From Mobiluncus sp034180645 (GTDB lineage Bacteria > Actinomycetota > Actinomycetes > Actinomycetales > Actinomycetaceae), in contig NZ_JAXFNY010000008.1 of assembly GCF_034180645.1 (NCBI RefSeq), positions 1 through 64,000 on the forward strand: a stretch of 64,000 nt of DNA. Direction: 5' to 3'. Within the stretch, counting starts at the first letter, position 1; every line of letters begins with the position of its first letter. A program made the translations under genes and the position numbers. Of this stretch, positions 52,443 through 61,371 are shown one piece after another. The notes beneath the pieces were generated by a model. That model saw only the letters and a program-made list of their open reading frames with translations. It made no database searches and had not been told where the DNA came from.

Positions 52443-52859
52443 GTGACCGAATTACCCGATGATGTGTCCCAGCGTCTGAAACGTGATGCCCAGGGGCTGT
52501 TTGCTGCGGTCATCCAAGATTTTGACACGTTGCGTGTGCTCATGGTCGGCTATATGGACGATGAGGCTTTGGCGCGCACCCTCTCCGAGGGACGGGTCAC
52601 CTTCTGGTCGCGCAGCCGTAAGGAGTACTGGCGTAAAGGCGATACTTCCGGTCATGTTCAATTCCTGCGCCAAATCGAGATTGACTGTGATGGAGACGCG
52701 TTGCTGCTCCAGGTCAAACAGGTAGGTGCGGCTTGCCATACTGGCACCAGGTCTTGCTTCGATGCTGGAGGAGTCATCGAACCAGCGCGATTGGACGCCG
52801 ATGTCGCGACATCCTCGTGTGGACCCGGCGACCCGACGACAGAGACGGTGGGACCCTGA
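52443..52859 (+). CDS. hisI: phosphoribosyl-AMP cyclohydrolase
   Basis: 138 aa from the GTG at 52443; opens the ring of PR-AMP in histidine synthesis. FAAVIQDFDTLRVLMVGYMD, VTFWSRSRKEYWRKGDTSGH and DCDGDALLLQVKQVGAACHTG are standard motifs, the latter with the metal-binding Asp and Cys residues. A longer reading from 52362 would cover an AT-rich stretch that looks like a promoter, with TATAAT at 52434-52439, so it is rejected. No ribosome-binding site is seen at 52443. trpC overlaps its stop by one base. Confidence 0.9.
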   Translation: MTELPDDVSQRLKRDAQGLFAAVIQDFDTLRVLMVGYMDDEALARTLSEGRVTFWSRSRKEYWRKGDTSGHVQFLRQIEIDCDGDALLLQVKQVGAACHTGTRSCFDAGGVIEPARLDADVATSSCGPGDPTTETVGP

Positions 52860-53707
52860 TGCTGACTTATGAGGAGTTTTACCGTCAAGCCAAAGCCGAG
52901 GTGGCCCTGCGTGAGGCCACCCTGCCTTTGGAACTTGTGAAAGAACAGGCCCGCCACGCTACCAGTCCGAAAGACGGCCTGGCGGTGCTGCACTCCCGAC
53001 CCGGTTTTGTGGCCATTATGGGGGAAATTAAACGGCAGACTCCGACAGCAGGTTTTCTCAATCCCATTGAAGATCCGGTGGAATTGGCCCGAGAATACAT
53101 CGAGGGAGGGGCAGTAGCGGTTTCCGTGGTGACTGATCGCCCCAACTACCTGGGCACCACCGAAGACTTTGTGCAGGTCCGCCGCGCACTGGACGTACCT
53201 CTGTTGCGGAAAGAATACGTAGTCACTCCCTACCAGATTCACGAGTCGCGGGCGATGGGCGCGGACATGGTGCTGCTGATGGTGGCTTTGCTTGAGCCTA
53301 TGGTGCTGGAAGCATTGGTGGAACGGACGCATTCGCTGGGAATGTGCGCCCTAGTGGAATGTCATTCTCGTTTGGAGGCGCGCCAAGCCATTTCCGCTGG
53401 GGCGCGCCTCATCGGCATCAACGCCCGGGACCGGGAAACGGGTGCGGTAGACCTGTCCATGTGCGAGCAAACTATTGACGTGATTCCTCCCGACATCACC
53501 GTGGTGGCCGAATCCGGGGTCCACGGCCCACAGGAAGTTTTTGACTATGCCCGAGTCGGGGCTGACGCTATCTTGGTCGGCGAGGCACTGGTGCGTTCCC
53601 CGGATCCCGTGACTCTGTTGCGCAAGATGACTTCCGCGGCGCAGCATCCCGCTTTACGGCCTGACCGAGCTTCCCGCTATCGTCATAACGCCGAGGGGCA
53701 CGATTGA
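52859..53707 (+). CDS. trpC: indole-3-glycerol phosphate synthase
   Basis: 282 aa TIM barrel of tryptophan synthesis. Motifs are VAIMGEIKRQTPTAGFLNP (KRxSPS-like loop), LLRKEYVVTPYQIHESRAMGADMVLL, CALVECHSRLEARQAI and LIGINARDRETGAVDL with VAESGVHGPQEVF. Its ATG shares a base with the hisI stop. Histidine and tryptophan genes are mixed here, a common actinobacterial order, and the next gene is lgt rather than trpBA. Confidence 0.93.
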   Translation: MLTYEEFYRQAKAEVALREATLPLELVKEQARHATSPKDGLAVLHSRPGFVAIMGEIKRQTPTAGFLNPIEDPVELAREYIEGGAVAVSVVTDRPNYLGTTEDFVQVRRALDVPLLRKEYVVTPYQIHESRAMGADMVLLMVALLEPMVLEALVERTHSLGMCALVECHSRLEARQAISAGARLIGINARDRETGAVDLSMCEQTIDVIPPDITVVAESGVHGPQEVFDYARVGADAILVGEALVRSPDPVTLLRKMTSAAQHPALRPDRASRYRHNAEGHD

Positions 53708-54789
53708 TGTCCTCCCTGACTTTTGCCGCAGCACTTTCGGCACCGCTTTCCTCCAGCTGCCTTTTTTCTGCTGTTCGTGCCAGCATTCCCTCCCCGCCTT
53801 CGCCGATTTTGCTCAGCCTCGGGCCGCTCACAATCCGCTGGTATGCTTTTTGGATTATCTTGGGCATGGCGCTGGCGATTTTTTGGACCTCCAAGCGTTA
53901 CCAAGCCCGTGGAGGCAACCCCGAACTGGTGGGCGACATCGGAATCTGGATTTGCCTCTTGGGTATTGTCGGGGCGCGGGCTATGGCGGTATTTTCCTAT
54001 CCCGGCGACTACTTTGGCCCCGGTATTCCGTGGTGGAAACCCTTTGCCATCTGGCAAGGCGGTTTGGCCATCTATGGTGGTCTGATTGGTGGATTCCTCG
54101 CCGCCGTGTGCTTCCTGCGTTTCAAGAAGCAACCCCTGGGGGTGTTCTTAGATGCCCTGGCACCCACAGTTCTGGCCGCCCAAGCCTTAGGCCGCCTGGG
54201 CAACTACTTTAATCAGGAAGTCTACGGTAAAGCTACGACCCTGCCTTGGGGGCTAGAGATTAGCCCTCAGATGGCACCGGCAAACACAGCCCCCGGAACC
54301 CTGTTCCACCCAACTTTCCTCTATGAAATCATCTGGAACCTTTTGGCCATGGGTATCTTGCTGCTGTATGAAACGATTCGCAAGCGTTCCCATGATTCCG
54401 AGTTCGCCCAACAAGTCAATGTTTGCCCCGCGACCGGTCAGTCCTGGGGACGCCTGTGTGCGTGGGAAATCATTGGTCTGTACCTGTTCCTGTACAGTTT
54501 GGGACGGTTTTTCCTGGAGTTTGTGCGCATCGACTACCAGTACACGGTGGCCGGGGGAGTCCGCTGGTTCCAAGTCGTCGCTGGCGTCATCGCCGTTGTG
54601 GGATTAGCCGTGTTCGCGGCGGCTCGGCACCGCAAACTGCCTGCTGTCCTGACTGAGGCTCCACGCCCCGTCCCGGATTCACCGGAAACGCCACCCACAG
54701 AGCCTAACCGAGGACAATCCTCTTGTGACGCCGAATCCGAAGCCGAGACAAACACGACTGCCGATACTTTGAAAAACCCCGAAAAATAA
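53707..54789 (+). CDS. lgt: prolipoprotein diacylglyceryl transferase
   Basis: 360 aa membrane enzyme that adds diacylglycerol to the lipobox Cys of prelipoproteins, such as those encoded at 14263 and 18969. The family signature LGRLGNYFNQEVYGKATTLP is present, along with GARAMAVFSYPGDYF and EFVRIDYQYTVAGGVRWFQ. About seven helices are followed by an acidic Pro/Glu-rich cytoplasmic tail of ~50 residues. The ATG overlaps the trpC stop region by 1 bp. Confidence 0.93.
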   Translation: MSSLTFAAALSAPLSSSCLFSAVRASIPSPPSPILLSLGPLTIRWYAFWIILGMALAIFWTSKRYQARGGNPELVGDIGIWICLLGIVGARAMAVFSYPGDYFGPGIPWWKPFAIWQGGLAIYGGLIGGFLAAVCFLRFKKQPLGVFLDALAPTVLAAQALGRLGNYFNQEVYGKATTLPWGLEISPQMAPANTAPGTLFHPTFLYEIIWNLLAMGILLLYETIRKRSHDSEFAQQVNVCPATGQSWGRLCAWEIIGLYLFLYSLGRFFLEFVRIDYQYTVAGGVRWFQVVAGVIAVVGLAVFAAARHRKLPAVLTEAPRPVPDSPETPPTEPNRGQSSCDAESEAETNTTADTLKNPEK

Positions 54790-54841
54790 ACTTGTACCTG
54801 GTCCTAACCCAGATTAAACAGCTATTTTACGAATGTTACGG

Positions 54842-54886
54842 TATAATGGTCGTATTGAAGCAGTAATTCCAAGGGGGTTTTACTGC
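54842..54886 (+). promoter_or_regulatory. -10 element and hairpin leader before a small gene
   Basis: A consensus -10, TATAAT (54842-54847), opens a ~100-nt leader. GCAGTAA (54860-54866) pairs with TTACTGC (54880-54886) around a purine-rich loop. The leader ends in GAAGAAGG before the ATG at 54952. No -35 match was found. Confidence 0.5.
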
Positions 54887-54951
54887 GGGGGTTACCGGCG
54901 CAACCTATGCGTCCGCCCCTCAGAGGATGAAGAGGAAGAAGGTAAAACATA

Positions 54952-55191
54952 ATGAATATGAATGAATCTATACATCATCTGACTTGGTCGCTTTTTGACC
55001 GTAACTCTGATCGTCAAGCGCTTAACTTGTCCCCACGGTCAATTCTGTCCGAGGTAGCGCGTCCCTGGTTTGACGCTTACCGCCACGATCCGATGATCGA
55101 GTCGGCTTTGCGTGACTTGAACGAGGGCGGTGCTCGCCGGGTCCGGGCTCTGGATTTCTTGGGATTGGATTTGGTTTCGGCAGCTGCCTAA
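54952..55191 (+). CDS. hypothetical protein, 79 aa
   Basis: A small soluble protein, not recognised. MNMNESIHHLTWSLFDRNSD is followed by a helical stretch with LSEVARPWFDAYRHDPMIES and a C-terminus RVRALDFLGLDLVSAAA. The gene has an AAGG nine bases before the ATG, a consensus -10 and a structured leader, so it is probably well expressed. Codon use is like the neighbours. It lies 100 bp before the umuDC operon, but the SOS box there does not govern it. Confidence 0.55.
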   Translation: MNMNESIHHLTWSLFDRNSDRQALNLSPRSILSEVARPWFDAYRHDPMIESALRDLNEGGARRVRALDFLGLDLVSAAA

Positions 55192-55284
55192 CAGCTAGGC
55201 GCTTTCAGTGTAAATTCGCGGTAGGCTCTCGGGCTTGCCGCGAATTTTTGGCTTACTGACCAAACGGGACAAAACATGCTAAAA

Positions 55285-55300
55285 TCGAACATATGTTCGA
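55285..55300. promoter_or_regulatory. SOS (LexA) box over the umuD transcript start
   Basis: TCGAACATATGTTCGA is a perfect 16-bp palindrome matching the actinobacterial/Bacillus LexA box CGAAC-N4-GTTCG. It starts at the last base of the -10 (TAAAAT, 55280-55285) and contains the ATG of umuD at 55293. Bound LexA would block initiation. Confidence 0.9.
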
Positions 55301-55733
55301 TGATATGCGGTCTGTGAAATCGTGGCGCCCCTACGCATTAGCGCAGTCAGCGCCGCACCCCGGCCTTCCTTTTGCGCCGGATTTGGTGCCGGCAGGGTGG
55401 CCTTCACCGTCTCAGGATTACTTTGACCGCGACATTGATTTGAACGAACACCTTATCCGCAATCGACCCGCGACTTTCCTGGTGCGGGTCGCGGGGGACT
55501 CCATGATTAACGCGGGCATCAGCGATGGAGACGAACTCATTGTGGACCGTTCCTTAGAGGCAGGGGATGGCAATGTCGTTATCGCTGTTATTGACGGTGA
55601 AATGACAGTGAAACGCCTGCGCTTTGGGGTTCATGGCCCGGAACTGCACCCCGCTAATCCGACCTATCCCATACTTCACCCCTCCGAATTGCAAATTTGG
55701 GGGGTGGTGACGCGATGTCTGCACCGGCTCTGA
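55293..55733 (+). CDS. umuD: UmuD-like SOS mutagenesis protein
   Basis: 146 aa S24-family protein that self-cleaves with RecA and then activates polymerase V. VRVAGDSMINAGISDGDEL carries the catalytic Ser70, and GEMTVKRLR the catalytic Lys107. The expected cleavage site is Ala34-Gly35 in LVPAGWPS, as in LexA-like proteins. The ATG lies inside the SOS box seven bases after the -10, so the mRNA is probably leaderless. umuC overlaps by 19 bp. Confidence 0.9.
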   Translation: MFDDMRSVKSWRPYALAQSAPHPGLPFAPDLVPAGWPSPSQDYFDRDIDLNEHLIRNRPATFLVRVAGDSMINAGISDGDELIVDRSLEAGDGNVVIAVIDGEMTVKRLRFGVHGPELHPANPTYPILHPSELQIWGVVTRCLHRL

Positions 55734-57085
55734 GCCCAGGGGTCCGCCGCGCACTGGAGTGCACTCCCAGCTGCGGGGAAACAGCCCGCGAGACGGAGGA
55801 ATACCAGAGCGGGCTGGTGCATCGGTTTGCCTTAGTAGACGTAGATTCCTGCTTTGCCAGCTGCGAACGGATTTTTCATCCGGAGCTTTCCGGGCGTCCG
55901 GTAGTGGTGTTGTCTAACAATGACGGTTGCGTGGTGGCGCGCTCGCGGGAGGCGAAAGCCTTGGGCATTAAGATGGGCATGCCGTGGTTTCAAATCCGGG
56001 CGTGGGCCGAGGCCTGCGGCGTGGTAGCCCGGTCTAGTAACTACGAACTTTACGGATCTATCTCGGCGCGAATCATGGAAATCTTGCGCCAGTTTTCCGC
56101 CTCGGTAGAGGTCTATTCCATCGATGAGGCATTCCTGACGCTCTACGGCAGACCCGCGGAGCTCCTAGGTATAGCCCGCAGTTTACGATCCCGAATCCTG
56201 CACGACCTGGGGGTGCCAGTTTCGGTTGGAATCGCCCCGACCCGGACTTTGGCAAAACTCGCTTCCCACGGCGCCAAACATACCCCGGCCCTGGGCGGGG
56301 TGGCCAGCTGGGACGCTTATACCCCAGCCCAGCACGACCGGATTCTACGCGGTACCGAAATCGGCGACTTATGGGGAGTGGGGCGACGCCTCAAAAAACG
56401 CCTGGAGGCTCTGGGAATCACGGATGCGTTGCAACTACAGAGAGCTGACCCCAGCGAAATTCGCCGCCGTTTCAACGTAAATCTGCAGCAAACAGTGCTG
56501 GAACTCAATGGGGTGCCCTGTATCGAGATTATTGAACGGGATGCGGTGCGCACTTATCAAGTCATGTATTCGCGTTCATTTTCTACGCCGGTGCGCGGAG
56601 TCACGCAGGCTTATCAGGTCCTCTCCATTTACTCTCAAAATGTGACGCGCCGTCTGCGTCGTCAACAGATGACCGCCGGGGCTCTGTGGGCTTTTGCCTC
56701 TACCGCCTGGTACAAGGAGCCTTTCTCACGAATCAGCGCGATGGCTCCGCTGCACCCGCGCACTGACGACCCGGTGACAGTCCTGAAAGCGGCCGCGAAA
56801 GTCCTGCTGGGACAAGTCGATCCGCGAGCGGATTACGTGCGGGCGGGCATCTGCCTGACAGACCTGGGCAAACCTGACCCGCAAGAGCCGCTACCCATGT
56901 TTGCCCCGGATCTGGAAGCTCAACGGCGGGGAAAAATTATTGACCGGGTCAACGCGGCGGTGGGAGAGGGCTCTGTAGGGCTGGGTCTGGCGGGACTGAA
57001 AGCCGCCCCGGACTGGACTATGAAGCGAGAGATGCTATCTAACCGCGGCACTACGCACTGGTCCGAGCTGGCCCTGGTGCACTAA
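55715..57085 (+). CDS. umuC: UmuC-like Y-family DNA polymerase
   Basis: 456 aa translesion polymerase. The palm motif FALVDVDSCFASCERIF carries the first catalytic Asp, VVLSNNDGCVVARSREAKALG binds the nucleotide, and YSIDEAFLTL holds the Asp-Glu pair. The helix-hairpin-helix (IGDLWGVGRRLKKRLEALGI) and the UmuC-type C-terminal domain follow. The ATG at 55715 lies within umuD, with GGGGGG upstream. LexA control and pairing with umuD support a role in SOS-induced mutagenesis. Confidence 0.92.
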   Translation: MSAPALSPGVRRALECTPSCGETARETEEYQSGLVHRFALVDVDSCFASCERIFHPELSGRPVVVLSNNDGCVVARSREAKALGIKMGMPWFQIRAWAEACGVVARSSNYELYGSISARIMEILRQFSASVEVYSIDEAFLTLYGRPAELLGIARSLRSRILHDLGVPVSVGIAPTRTLAKLASHGAKHTPALGGVASWDAYTPAQHDRILRGTEIGDLWGVGRRLKKRLEALGITDALQLQRADPSEIRRRFNVNLQQTVLELNGVPCIEIIERDAVRTYQVMYSRSFSTPVRGVTQAYQVLSIYSQNVTRRLRRQQMTAGALWAFASTAWYKEPFSRISAMAPLHPRTDDPVTVLKAAAKVLLGQVDPRADYVRAGICLTDLGKPDPQEPLPMFAPDLEAQRRGKIIDRVNAAVGEGSVGLGLAGLKAAPDWTMKREMLSNRGTTHWSELALVH

Positions 57086-57262
57086 TACAGCTACGCAAAA
57101 GCGGAGAAAATGAGCGAGTTAATCCTTATTTACGAAATGTAGTTAAATCAATTGATAAAAATGGGACCCCGGTCCCTTGAAAATAAGCGGAGGGACGCAA
57201 GAATTGGTGGTGAGGTTGGAGATTCCAATCGAGTGCTCACCGGACTATCAAAGGAGAAAGTC
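57086..57262 (+). promoter_or_regulatory. promoter region of the alcohol dehydrogenase gene
   Basis: An A+T-rich stretch with a weak -10 candidate (GATAAAAAT near 57154) is followed by GGGACC-CC-GGTCCC (57163-57176), an inverted repeat that could be an operator. The in-frame codons before 57263 overlap this stretch and are not counted as coding. No other gene is visible. Confidence 0.35.
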
Positions 57263-58378
57263 ATGCCTCAAAAGATTCGCGCCTCCATCGCGTATGGTGT
57301 TGGTAAAGGGTTTTCTAAGCCCGAAGAACTCATCCTCGATGATCCCATCAAAGCCGAAGTGCTGGTCAATATCGAGGCTTCCGGTCTGTGCCACTCAGAC
57401 TTGCACCTGGTGGAAGACGACGACAAAATGTTTGAATTTCCGGCTGTATTAGGCCACGAAGTCGCCGGTACGGTAGAAGCCGTCGGCCCGGAAGTCGTGG
57501 GGATTAAACCGGGAGATCGCGTGGTGGCCACGTTGGAGCAAATTTGCGGTCATTGCGATAAGTGTATGGGAGGAAAAGCGCATTCCTGCCGTCACCAGGA
57601 AGAATGTGTGCGCCAGCCGGGGGAGCCGCCGCGTCTCAAGTTCCCTGATGGGCGTCCGATTACCCAAGCGCTGGGGATTGGCGGCTTCGCTTCCAAGTCC
57701 CTGATTCACCAAAATCAGTTGGCGGTGGTGAATAATCAGGTAGATATGGCTGAAGCGGCCTGCATCGGCTGCGCCACCATCACCGGCTTCGGGGCGGCAA
57801 AGAACTCGGCAAAAGTACAGCCGGGAGATTTGGTTGCGGTCATCGGCACCGGCGGTATCGGACTGAATGTAATCTCCGGGGCGCGGGTGTGCGGCGCTCG
57901 CACCATCATTGCCATCGACGTGTTCGACAACAAGCTCGAATTCGCCAAGAAGTTCGGCGCCACCCACGTGGTCAATGCCAAGAAAGAAGATCCGGTTGAG
58001 GCCGTGCGCCGCATCACCGGCGGTGGGGTGGACAAGTCCTTTGAGGCCATCGGGTTTGCGGAAACTATGAAACAGTGCTGGGATATGCTGGCCCAGGGCG
58101 GCACCGCCTACTGCATCGGCTTGGCGAAACCAGACGCCACGGTTTCCTTGGAGATTGACCCCATCAACCTGCTGTTTATGCAGCGCGGTTTCAAGGGCGT
58201 GTGGATGGGCGCGACAAACCCGAAGCACGACATTCCCTACTATGCGGACTTGGCGGTGGACGGACGGCTTAATATGCACGACATCGTCACGCAGCGCATC
58301 CGTTTGGACCAGATTACCGAAGCGTATGAACAGCTCATGCGCGGTGAGGTCATTCGTTCGGTCATCACCGAGTTCTAA
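57263..58378 (+). CDS. zinc-dependent alcohol dehydrogenase (MDR family)
   Basis: 371 aa. The catalytic zinc site is ASGLCHSDLHLVE and LGHEVAGTVEAVG, and the structural zinc site CGHCDKCMGGKAHSC has the four Cys. The nucleotide-binding motif is VAVIGTGGIGLNVISGARV, followed by IIAIDVFDNK, where Asp suggests NAD rather than NADP. It resembles class III/NDMA-dependent alcohol dehydrogenases in length and motif order. GGAGAAAG precedes the ATG. Substrate is not determined. Confidence 0.9.
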   Translation: MPQKIRASIAYGVGKGFSKPEELILDDPIKAEVLVNIEASGLCHSDLHLVEDDDKMFEFPAVLGHEVAGTVEAVGPEVVGIKPGDRVVATLEQICGHCDKCMGGKAHSCRHQEECVRQPGEPPRLKFPDGRPITQALGIGGFASKSLIHQNQLAVVNNQVDMAEAACIGCATITGFGAAKNSAKVQPGDLVAVIGTGGIGLNVISGARVCGARTIIAIDVFDNKLEFAKKFGATHVVNAKKEDPVEAVRRITGGGVDKSFEAIGFAETMKQCWDMLAQGGTAYCIGLAKPDATVSLEIDPINLLFMQRGFKGVWMGATNPKHDIPYYADLAVDGRLNMHDIVTQRIRLDQITEAYEQLMRGEVIRSVITEF

Positions 58379-58398
58379 ACGCTGAAACAGAGCCGTTC

Positions 58399-58438
58399 GC
58401 AATTCCGGGTGAGTCTGCATGGGCTCACCCGGAATTGC
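58399..58438. terminator. bidirectional terminator between convergent genes
   Basis: A 15-bp perfect stem, GCAATTCCGGGTGAG (58399-58413) with CTCACCCGGAATTGC (58424-58438), has a 10-nt loop. TTTCTG follows on the plus strand. Confidence 0.85.
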
Positions 58439-58475
58439 TTTCTGTAAGCCAGCGGTAACCGCGGTTAGGGCAGGT

Positions 58476-59969
58476 CTAGCGTTTACGGTACAGGCGCTTG
58501 CGCTGGAACTTGGGTTCCGAAGTGACTTGGATTCCAAGGTTTCTAAAGATTCCTTCGTCCACCGACCCCAAGATAGTGGTCGTGTGTACGTTCGTGCCAT
58601 CGAGTTCCTTGAGCATACCCAGGGCGGCGCGGGCTTCGGCAGAAGTCCCGGCGGAAACGGACAGGGCAATCAGCACTTCATCGGTGTGCAGGCGGGGATT
58701 GCGCGAGCCCAAATGCTGGGTCTTTAAGGTTTGGATGGGCTCAATCGACTCGCGAGACAGCAGGTCCAGCTCCGGATCGATGTCTGCCAGATATTTCAAC
58801 GCGTTCAGTAGCATCGCTGCGGAACAGCCTAGCAAGGCAGAGGTCTTGCCGGTGATAATCGTGCCATCGTGCAGTTCAATAGCGCTGCCGGGTTGGTTGG
58901 TGGCGGCTTCAACTTCCAGGGCGGCACCTACCACGTGACGTTCCCAAGTGGAGGTGCCCGCTTTCGCCATTAATACCGCGATACGGGTGGATTCTTCGGA
59001 ATCCCGGCCGTCCCGGGCTTGTTCAACCAGCGCTTTATAGTAGCGCCGGATAATTTCTTGACGCGCGGCTTCCTGACACACCGCGTCGTCACTGATGCAG
59101 TAGCCCGCCATATTAACTCCCATGTCAGTAGGGCTTTGGTAGGGAGATTTACCGGTGAGCTGTTCCAACATGGTTTTCAGTAGCGGGAACGTTTCTGTAT
59201 CGCGGTTGTAGCTAGTGACCTGCACGCCGTGTGCCGCCAAATGGTAGGGGTCGATGAGGTTGATGTCCTCCAAGTCCGCGGTGGCGGCTTGGTAAGCCAA
59301 GTTCACCGGATGTTCCAACGGCAGGTTCCAAATTGGGAAGGTTTCAAACTTGGCGTAGCCGGCTTCGATACCGCGTTTATTGTCGTGGTAGACCTGAGAG
59401 AGGCAGGTTGCCAGTTTGCCGGAACCCGGACCGGGGGCGGTAACGACGATGAGGTCGCGGCTGACCTCCACATAGTCATTCCGACCAAAACCGTCCTCGG
59501 ACAAAACCAACTTTGTATTAGAGGGATACCCCTCGATAATGCGGTGTCGAGCAACTTTCAACCCCAGTCTTTCCAGGCGCTCCTTGAACGCGAAAGCCAG
59601 GGCGTTGTCGTCCGCGAGTTGGGTCATCACCACGTTTTCGACCAGGAAACCGCCTTCGCGAAACACGTCAATGAGCCGCAGCACGTCATCTTCGTAAGTA
59701 ATATCCAAATCAGCACGCCGTTTTTGCCGCTGTAAATCCAAGGCACTGACACAAACCAAAATCTCAATTTCGTCCTTTAACTGGCGTAGCATCGAAATTT
59801 TGTTGTCCGGTGTGAACCCCGGCAGGACTCTGGAGGCGTGCATATCGTCGTAGAGCTTGCCACCCATCTCCAGGTAGAGCCGACCCCCGATTTCCTGGCG
59901 ACGCTCCGCGATGTGTTTGGACTGCATTTTGATGTATAAGTCGTGGTCAAACCCAATTTTTCGGCTCAT
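58476..59969 (-). CDS. DUF1846-family protein
   Basis: 497 aa, full length for the family. It starts with KIGFDHDLYIKMQSKHIAER and has LKDEIEILVCVSALDLQRQK, VVTAPGPGSGKLATCLSQVYH (P-loop-like glycine-rich stretch), and the middle TDMGVNMAGYCISDDAVC, all characteristic of DUF1846, whose function is unknown though structures suggest a nucleotide-binding Rossmann fold. The ATG at 59969 is better placed after GAGAAAG than a GTG 12 bp upstream. It is convergent with the alcohol dehydrogenase and divergent from the DUF4032 gene. Confidence 0.88.
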   Translation of the reverse strand: MSRKIGFDHDLYIKMQSKHIAERRQEIGGRLYLEMGGKLYDDMHASRVLPGFTPDNKISMLRQLKDEIEILVCVSALDLQRQKRRADLDITYEDDVLRLIDVFREGGFLVENVVMTQLADDNALAFAFKERLERLGLKVARHRIIEGYPSNTKLVLSEDGFGRNDYVEVSRDLIVVTAPGPGSGKLATCLSQVYHDNKRGIEAGYAKFETFPIWNLPLEHPVNLAYQAATADLEDINLIDPYHLAAHGVQVTSYNRDTETFPLLKTMLEQLTGKSPYQSPTDMGVNMAGYCISDDAVCQEAARQEIIRRYYKALVEQARDGRDSEESTRIAVLMAKAGTSTWERHVVGAALEVEAATNQPGSAIELHDGTIITGKTSALLGCSAAMLLNALKYLADIDPELDLLSRESIEPIQTLKTQHLGSRNPRLHTDEVLIALSVSAGTSAEARAALGMLKELDGTNVHTTTILGSVDEGIFRNLGIQVTSEPKFQRKRLYRKR

Positions 59970-60043
59970 CAAATACTTCACTTTCTCAGATAAATTCAGT
60001 TTGGAATCAATAATTATTTATTGTCTTAGCTTACACTAGGGGA

Positions 60044-61261
60044 GTGACGTTCTCAGTGACCGCGGCCACCGCGGAACCCGCTTTACTGGATTTGCCTTGG
60101 GAATTACCCTTGGAGGAATGGCCAGAGCGCTATATCGCCTCTTTCCCGCATGGAATTTCACGACACGTTGTGCGTTTTGTGAACCTCGGACCGCGAATCC
60201 TCGCGGTGAAAGAAATTTCAGAGGAAAAGGCACGTCACGAGTATTCCCTGTTGCGCGATTTGGTGCGTTTGGAACAGCCGGTGGTGCAACCGCTAGCTCA
60301 CGTCACCCACCGTACCGACGCAGCCGGGGAAGAACTCAATAGTGCCCTGGTGACCTCTCACCTGCCGTTTTCCCTGCCTTACCGGACTTTGTTCAACGCG
60401 AACATGAGTCCCGAGACCGCCACTCGCCTCATCGATTCTCTGGCGGTGCTGCTGGTCAGGTTGCATCTGCTGGGGTTCTATTGGGGAGATGTCTCTCTTT
60501 CGAACACACTATTTCGGCGTGACGCCGGAGCATTTGCCGCTTACCTGGTCGACGCGGAAACCGGGGAGTTGCATCCTGAGGGCTTGACCTATGGGCAACG
60601 TTCCTACGATGTCGAAATAGCTCGGGTGAACATCATCGGTGAGCTGATGGATCTCCAGGCCGGGGGCACTCTTGACGAAGCCGCTGACACCGTTGAAATC
60701 GGTAACCTGCTCCAAGACCGCTACGACGCCTTGTGGGATGAACTGACCTCTGTAGAGACTTTCGATGCGGATGAAACCTGGCGTATCGAGGATCGCATTC
60801 GTCGTTTGAATGATCTGGGCTTTGATGTAGGGGAACTTAAGATGAAGACCGACACCGCGGACGGAGCTCGCCAACTGCTGATTCAGCCTAAGGTTGTGGA
60901 TTCTGGACACTACCATCGCCAGGTGATGCGCCTGACCGGCCTCGATGTTCAGGAAAATCAGGGGCGGCGCATGATTAACGATATGCAGACTTTCCGTATG
61001 CTCAATCATCTCGAAAACGTACCGCTTGACGTGGTGGCGCACCGGTGGCTGACGAAAGTATACGAGCCAATCTTGGCGGCTCTTCCCGAGGAGTTGCTGT
61101 CTAAGCTGGAGCCAGCTCAGGTGTTTCATGAGATTCTGGATCACCGCTGGTACCTGTCGGAAAACCGCGGGAAGCGGGTCAGTTTACATGAAGCCATCGA
61201 CTCCTACATCCGCAAAGTCCTACCCCAGAAACCTGACGAAATCACCATTATGGGTGAGTAA
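60044..61261 (+). CDS. DUF4032-family protein with kinase-like fold
   Basis: 405 aa. The N-terminal half resembles a lipopolysaccharide-kinase-like fold: ILAVKEISEEKARHEYSLL (Lys and Glu as in kinase subdomains II-III) and LHLLGFYWGDVSLSNTLFRR (catalytic-loop-like D...N). The C-terminal half, with PKVVDSGHYHRQVMRLTGLD and MINDMQTFRMLNHLENVPLD, is the DUF4032 domain, of unknown function in actinobacteria. The GTG start is seven bases after a -10 (TACACT, 60032-60037), with AGGGGA between. Possible atypical kinase; substrate unknown. Confidence 0.8.
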   Translation: MTFSVTAATAEPALLDLPWELPLEEWPERYIASFPHGISRHVVRFVNLGPRILAVKEISEEKARHEYSLLRDLVRLEQPVVQPLAHVTHRTDAAGEELNSALVTSHLPFSLPYRTLFNANMSPETATRLIDSLAVLLVRLHLLGFYWGDVSLSNTLFRRDAGAFAAYLVDAETGELHPEGLTYGQRSYDVEIARVNIIGELMDLQAGGTLDEAADTVEIGNLLQDRYDALWDELTSVETFDADETWRIEDRIRRLNDLGFDVGELKMKTDTADGARQLLIQPKVVDSGHYHRQVMRLTGLDVQENQGRRMINDMQTFRMLNHLENVPLDVVAHRWLTKVYEPILAALPEELLSKLEPAQVFHEILDHRWYLSENRGKRVSLHEAIDSYIRKVLPQKPDEITIMGE

Positions 61262-61371
61262 GGTACCGACTCTGTTTTGCTTATCCGCTGGGTATCCGCC
61301 TACATCAGCAAAAAATCGATTAGTAAAGAAGCAATGTCTGGTTTTTGTTGGTACTGCAACGAAACGTGTAG

